Assembly (NCBI GenBank): GCA_023139655.1
Contig: JAGLNE010000139.1
Span: 1-6,382 of the forward strand
Length of the DNA: 6,382 nt
Direction of reading: 5' to 3'
DNA from: Candidatus Parcubacteria bacterium
GTDB lineage: Bacteria; Patescibacteriota; Patescibacteriia; Patescibacteriales; UBA12075
Part shown: in pieces, positions 4,829 through 6,382 of the stretch
Layout: each line of letters starts with the position of its first letter
Position numbering within the stretch: position 1 is the stretch's first letter
Translations under genes and position numbers: made by a program
The notes under the pieces: generated by a model
Databases searched by the model: none
What the model was told of the DNA's origin: nothing
Seen by the model: only the letters and a program-made list of their open reading frames with translations

Positions 4829-4831
4829 AAA

Positions 4832-5149
4832 TTATCCATAAAGAATTACACCAAGTACAATTAAAAAATATAGAATACAATAAAACACATATCTGATTAC
4901 TATCGGCGTCTCCTTGTGAAGTGAACCATACGATATCCATATTAATGCAAACAAAAAATACCCGCTCCAAGTGACTATAGATATATCTGAGGCGTCCCTA
5001 TTCTTCCAAATTTTTATTACTTGCGGAATTGTTATGATCGGCCCAAATAATGCTACTGCATAGATTATTTTTTCAATAAAAATTTTCCATTTTTTCTCAA
5101 ATGTTTTTTTATTTCTATATTTTTTTATATATTCTATGGGCAGAAACAT
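4832..5149 (-). CDS. SemiSWEET-like PQ-loop membrane protein (copy 1)
   Basis: A three-helix half-transporter of the PQ-loop/SWEET superfamily; family members dimerise to form small-solute, usually sugar, uniporters. With ATG 5149 the protein has 105 residues. A charged N-terminal extension of about 25 residues is followed by membrane spans at about 28-48 (with ITIPQVIKIW, Pro42-Gln43), 58-77 and 83-104. The hallmark ITIPQV and the following DASDISIVTW match SemiSWEETs. The usual pocket Asn in the third helix (PIILAN in relatives) appears to be replaced, as the aligned stretch here is PIVIRY. A TTG at 5161 could add four residues; ATG is preferred. No Shine-Dalgarno. The cupin follows in the same frame after the stop. 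Confidence 0.85.
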   Translation of the reverse strand: MFLPIEYIKKYRNKKTFEKKWKIFIEKIIYAVALFGPIITIPQVIKIWKNRDASDISIVTWSGYFLFALIWISYGSLHKETPIVIRYVFYCILYFLIVLGVILYG

Positions 5150-5186
5150 TGGTTTGTACAAATTTTTTAAATTTTATTTAATATAT

Positions 5187-5243
5187 GCGCTTGATGCGAT
5201 GTAGCCAGACCAAAACGGAGCGAAGCGTGGTCGGAATGAAGCG
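5187..5243 (-). other. degenerate attC-like palindrome between the two PQ-loop genes
   Basis: Two nested stems can be drawn: CGCTT (5188-5192) with AAGCG (5239-5243), and CCAGACCA (5205-5212) with TGGTCGG (5228-5234). The inner stem leaves a single unpaired A, the kind of extrahelical base found in folded attC sites. The minus strand also carries TCGCATCAAGCG, nearly the same as TCGCATCATGCG beside the GTTAGGC core at 6284. A GTTRRRY core is not present here, so the site would be decayed, or the palindrome may be unrelated. Confidence 0.3.
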
Positions 5244-5249
5244 GAGAAG

Positions 5250-5269
5250 TTGAAAAAGAAAATTTATCT
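5250..5269 (+). repeat. left arm of an inverted repeat bracketing PQ-loop gene 2
   Basis: TTGAAAAAGAAAATTTATCT is the reverse complement of 5599-5618 in 19 of 20 positions. This arm covers the stop codon of the PQ-loop gene. Confidence 0.65.
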
Positions 5270-5596
5270 GTATATCAATATCCCTACAATAACTAATACA
5301 TACACCACACACCAAAGCGAAAACATTAACTGCATTCTTTTATGTTTGTGAATGATGCTATAGATTGCTAATGGTATTTGAAAAATCAGAAAAAGTACCC
5401 AGGTTAATAGCGATACACCTTCAACGCTTTTCTCGAGCCAAATGCTAATTATTTGCGGCAGGGCAGTTAACGGAAAGGTCACGGATATAATAGACGTTAA
5501 ATTATCAATAAACCTTATTTTACTATCAGGATGTGGAATTTCCTGGTATTTTTTATGTATTCTTTCTCTTTTATGTTGATGTGTTAAATTTTCCAT
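5264..5596 (-). CDS. SemiSWEET-like PQ-loop membrane protein (copy 2)
   Basis: A second 110-residue PQ-loop half-transporter, clearly related in layout to the neighbouring copy but strongly diverged. A hydrophilic, His/Lys-rich N-terminal segment (1-30) precedes spans at about 33-53 (with LTALPQIISIW, Pro47-Gln48), 63-82 and 89-109. It keeps the PQ motif and the GVSLLTW turn. It lacks the Trp-x-x-Tyr-Gly of canonical SemiSWEETs (here PLAIYS), and the pocket Asn position appears to be Ser. The natural oligomer may be a homodimer or a heterodimer with copy 1. ATG 5596 is the only sensible start; no Shine-Dalgarno. A 20-bp inverted repeat brackets the coding region almost exactly, and attC-like sequences lie on both sides. 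Confidence 0.85.
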   Translation of the reverse strand: MENLTHQHKRERIHKKYQEIPHPDSKIRFIDNLTSIISVTFPLTALPQIISIWLEKSVEGVSLLTWVLFLIFQIPLAIYSIIHKHKRMQLMFSLWCVVYVLVIVGILIYR

Positions 5597-5598
5597 AT

Positions 5599-5618
5599 AG
5601 ATAAATTTACTTTTTCAA
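5599..5618 (-). repeat. right arm of an inverted repeat bracketing PQ-loop gene 2
   Basis: AGATAAATTTACTTTTTCAA lies two bases upstream of the PQ-loop gene start. It is the inverted partner of 5250-5269, and the pair encloses essentially only that gene. The next feature outward is the GCCTAAC core of the attC-like site. Confidence 0.65.
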
Positions 5619-5622
5619 TTAC

Positions 5623-5699
5623 GCCTAACACATCCGAATTTGCGCGAGGTAGCGGAACGGAGTGGAGCGTTAAGCTGAGCCGTATATTCGGTGTTATGT
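5623..5699 (-). other. attC-like recombination site (77 bp)
   Basis: Read with the genes (minus strand), the site starts with ACATAAC and ends with GTTAGGC. GTTAGGC is an exact match to the integron R' consensus GTTRRRY. ACATAAC differs from the R'' consensus RYYYAAC at one position. Inside, CCGAAT (5634-5639) pairs with ATTCGG (5686-5691), and AACA (5627-5630) pairs with TGTT (5692-5695). Three bases are left unpaired on one arm, as expected for a folded bottom strand with extrahelical bases. The length is within the normal attC range. Its place directly after the FMN reductase gene and before the next gene, in the correct orientation, fits a cassette end. No integrase is present to confirm it. 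Confidence 0.45.
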
Positions 5700-5721
5700 G
5701 ATGTTAAAATTGCCTTTTAGA

Positions 5722-6264
5722 TTATAAAGAATTAATTTTTTCGGTGATTTTTGAAATATCGTTTGATATATCTTTACTCTTTATATCATTTAATTCAAGA
5801 GCCCGAAAGCTGTAGCTGTCAATCAGTTTTAACTTTAAATATTTCACAAAACCGTAAAATGATAAATTCAGATATTTTTCCGTGCCTTCAATTTCGCCAC
5901 CACCAACAAAAATTAAAATTATTTTTTTGTCTTTAATGATATCTTGCTTATAGAAAGGATGACATCTATCCATGAATTTTTTCATGATACCGCTTACATT
6001 ATCAAAATAATTTGGTGAGCCGATCACAAAAATATCTGAATTTATCATTTTTTTATATAGCATTTCCATGTCATCTTTGATGATACATTTCGGTTTTTCA
6101 TGGCAGGATAAACAGCCCTTGCAATGTGAAATGTTTAAGTCCTTTAAAAAAATTAATTCTTTATAATCATTATCAATTAAATCATGAACTTGTTTAAGCA
6201 CAAAATTAGTATTTCCTTCCCGGGGACTGCCGGATATAAATAGAATTTTTTGTTTATTTTTCAT
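5722..6264 (-). CDS. NADPH-dependent FMN reductase / iron-sulfur flavoprotein family
   Basis: Flavodoxin-fold flavoprotein of 180 residues, cytoplasmic, probably an electron carrier or quinone/flavin reductase. The FMN phosphate loop is SGSPREGNT (11-19). A compact cysteine motif, Cys48-x2-Cys51-x2-Cys54-x5-Cys60 (CKGCLSCHEKPKC), is followed by IKDDM. This is the cluster-binding pattern of archaeal-type iron-sulfur flavoproteins, so a [4Fe-4S] cluster is likely. GSPNYFDNVSGIMKKFMDR (82-100) is the second flavin-binding region typical of the family. ATG 6264 gives the usual short N-terminus before KILFISGSP. No Shine-Dalgarno is visible. It is the first minus-strand gene, 20 bp after a GTTAGGC core and about 22 bp before the attC-like site. 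Confidence 0.9.
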   Translation of the reverse strand: MKNKQKILFISGSPREGNTNFVLKQVHDLIDNDYKELIFLKDLNISHCKGCLSCHEKPKCIIKDDMEMLYKKMINSDIFVIGSPNYFDNVSGIMKKFMDRCHPFYKQDIIKDKKIILIFVGGGEIEGTEKYLNLSFYGFVKYLKLKLIDSYSFRALELNDIKSKDISNDISKITEKINSL

Positions 6265-6283
6265 TATTGGTAATTTTAATTTC

Positions 6284-6309
6284 GCCTAACATTTCCGCAT
6301 GATGCGAAG
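6284..6309 (-). other. attI- or half-attC-like core upstream of the first cassette gene
   Basis: The minus strand carries CTTCGCATCATGCGG, then AAAT, then GTTAGGC, which is the same core and the same following GCG(A/T)AATT context as at 5623. No complementary second half is seen in the remaining 73 bp, which are AT-rich. This fits a single core site such as attI, or a truncated attC. CGCAT/ATGCG can also form a very tight hairpin. Confidence 0.35.
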
Positions 6310-6312
6310 TTT

Positions 6313-6341
6313 TATTTATTCTACCTTATTAAAATTATCAA
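6313..6341 (-). promoter_or_regulatory. candidate promoter of the minus-strand array
   Basis: On the minus strand, TTGATA (6341-6336), a 17-bp spacer and a weak -10 TAAATA (6318-6313) would start transcription near 6306. It would read through the GTTAGGC core into the FMN reductase gene. The position is where an integron's cassette promoter would lie. The surrounding DNA (6310-6382) is AT-rich with no gene seen. Confidence 0.35.
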
Positions 6342-6382
6342 TAAAAGAATAAATAAAATTTGGGTGAAAGAAATTTATACTC

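Noticed and set aside
5150..5161. TTG start for PQ-loop copy 1
   Set aside because: It adds only four residues and has no ribosome site; ATG 5149 is the simpler start.

Overview
The window looks like part of a Patescibacteria (CPR) genome, probably of the Parcubacteria type. This is an inference from five things: AT-rich DNA; short compact genes that all end in TAA; almost no Shine-Dalgarno sites; small palindromic repeats at nearly every gene boundary; and short proteins of unknown function beside ordinary translation genes. No rRNA or marker gene is present to fix the lineage.

Positions 1-500 hold the 5' part of a minus-strand tRNA, probably tRNA-Glu, with a near-consensus promoter. A REP-like palindromic element appears to have inserted between the two. 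Next comes a plus-strand unit with its own promoter, a folded RNA of about 140 nt and an intrinsic terminator: a stand-alone small RNA I cannot assign to a family. A long imperfect palindrome then runs into the 3' end of fmt.

Positions 500-2800 hold the initiator-Met formylation cycle. fmt (methionyl-tRNA formyltransferase) and def (peptide deformylase) are both on the minus strand in the classical def-fmt order. A plus-strand dedA membrane protein gene separates them, and a 93-bp palindromic MITE-like repeat sits at the dedA/def junction.

Positions 2800-4310 hold two plus-strand genes. The first encodes a solenoid of eleven exact-register 28-residue repeats plus a partial twelfth. The second encodes an 85-residue protein of unknown function. 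They end at a probable bidirectional terminator.

Positions 4326-6382 are all minus strand and look like a small accessory array. In transcription order the genes are an iron-sulfur-flavoprotein-like FMN reductase, two SemiSWEET/PQ-loop membrane proteins, a one-domain cupin and a 52-residue helical protein. The sequences between the first three genes carry GTTAGGC core sites and palindromes that resemble integron attC sites. The best reading is a short integrase-less cassette array (CALIN-like); its intI gene, if any, is not in the window. This reading and the 28-residue repeat protein are the two most interesting features.
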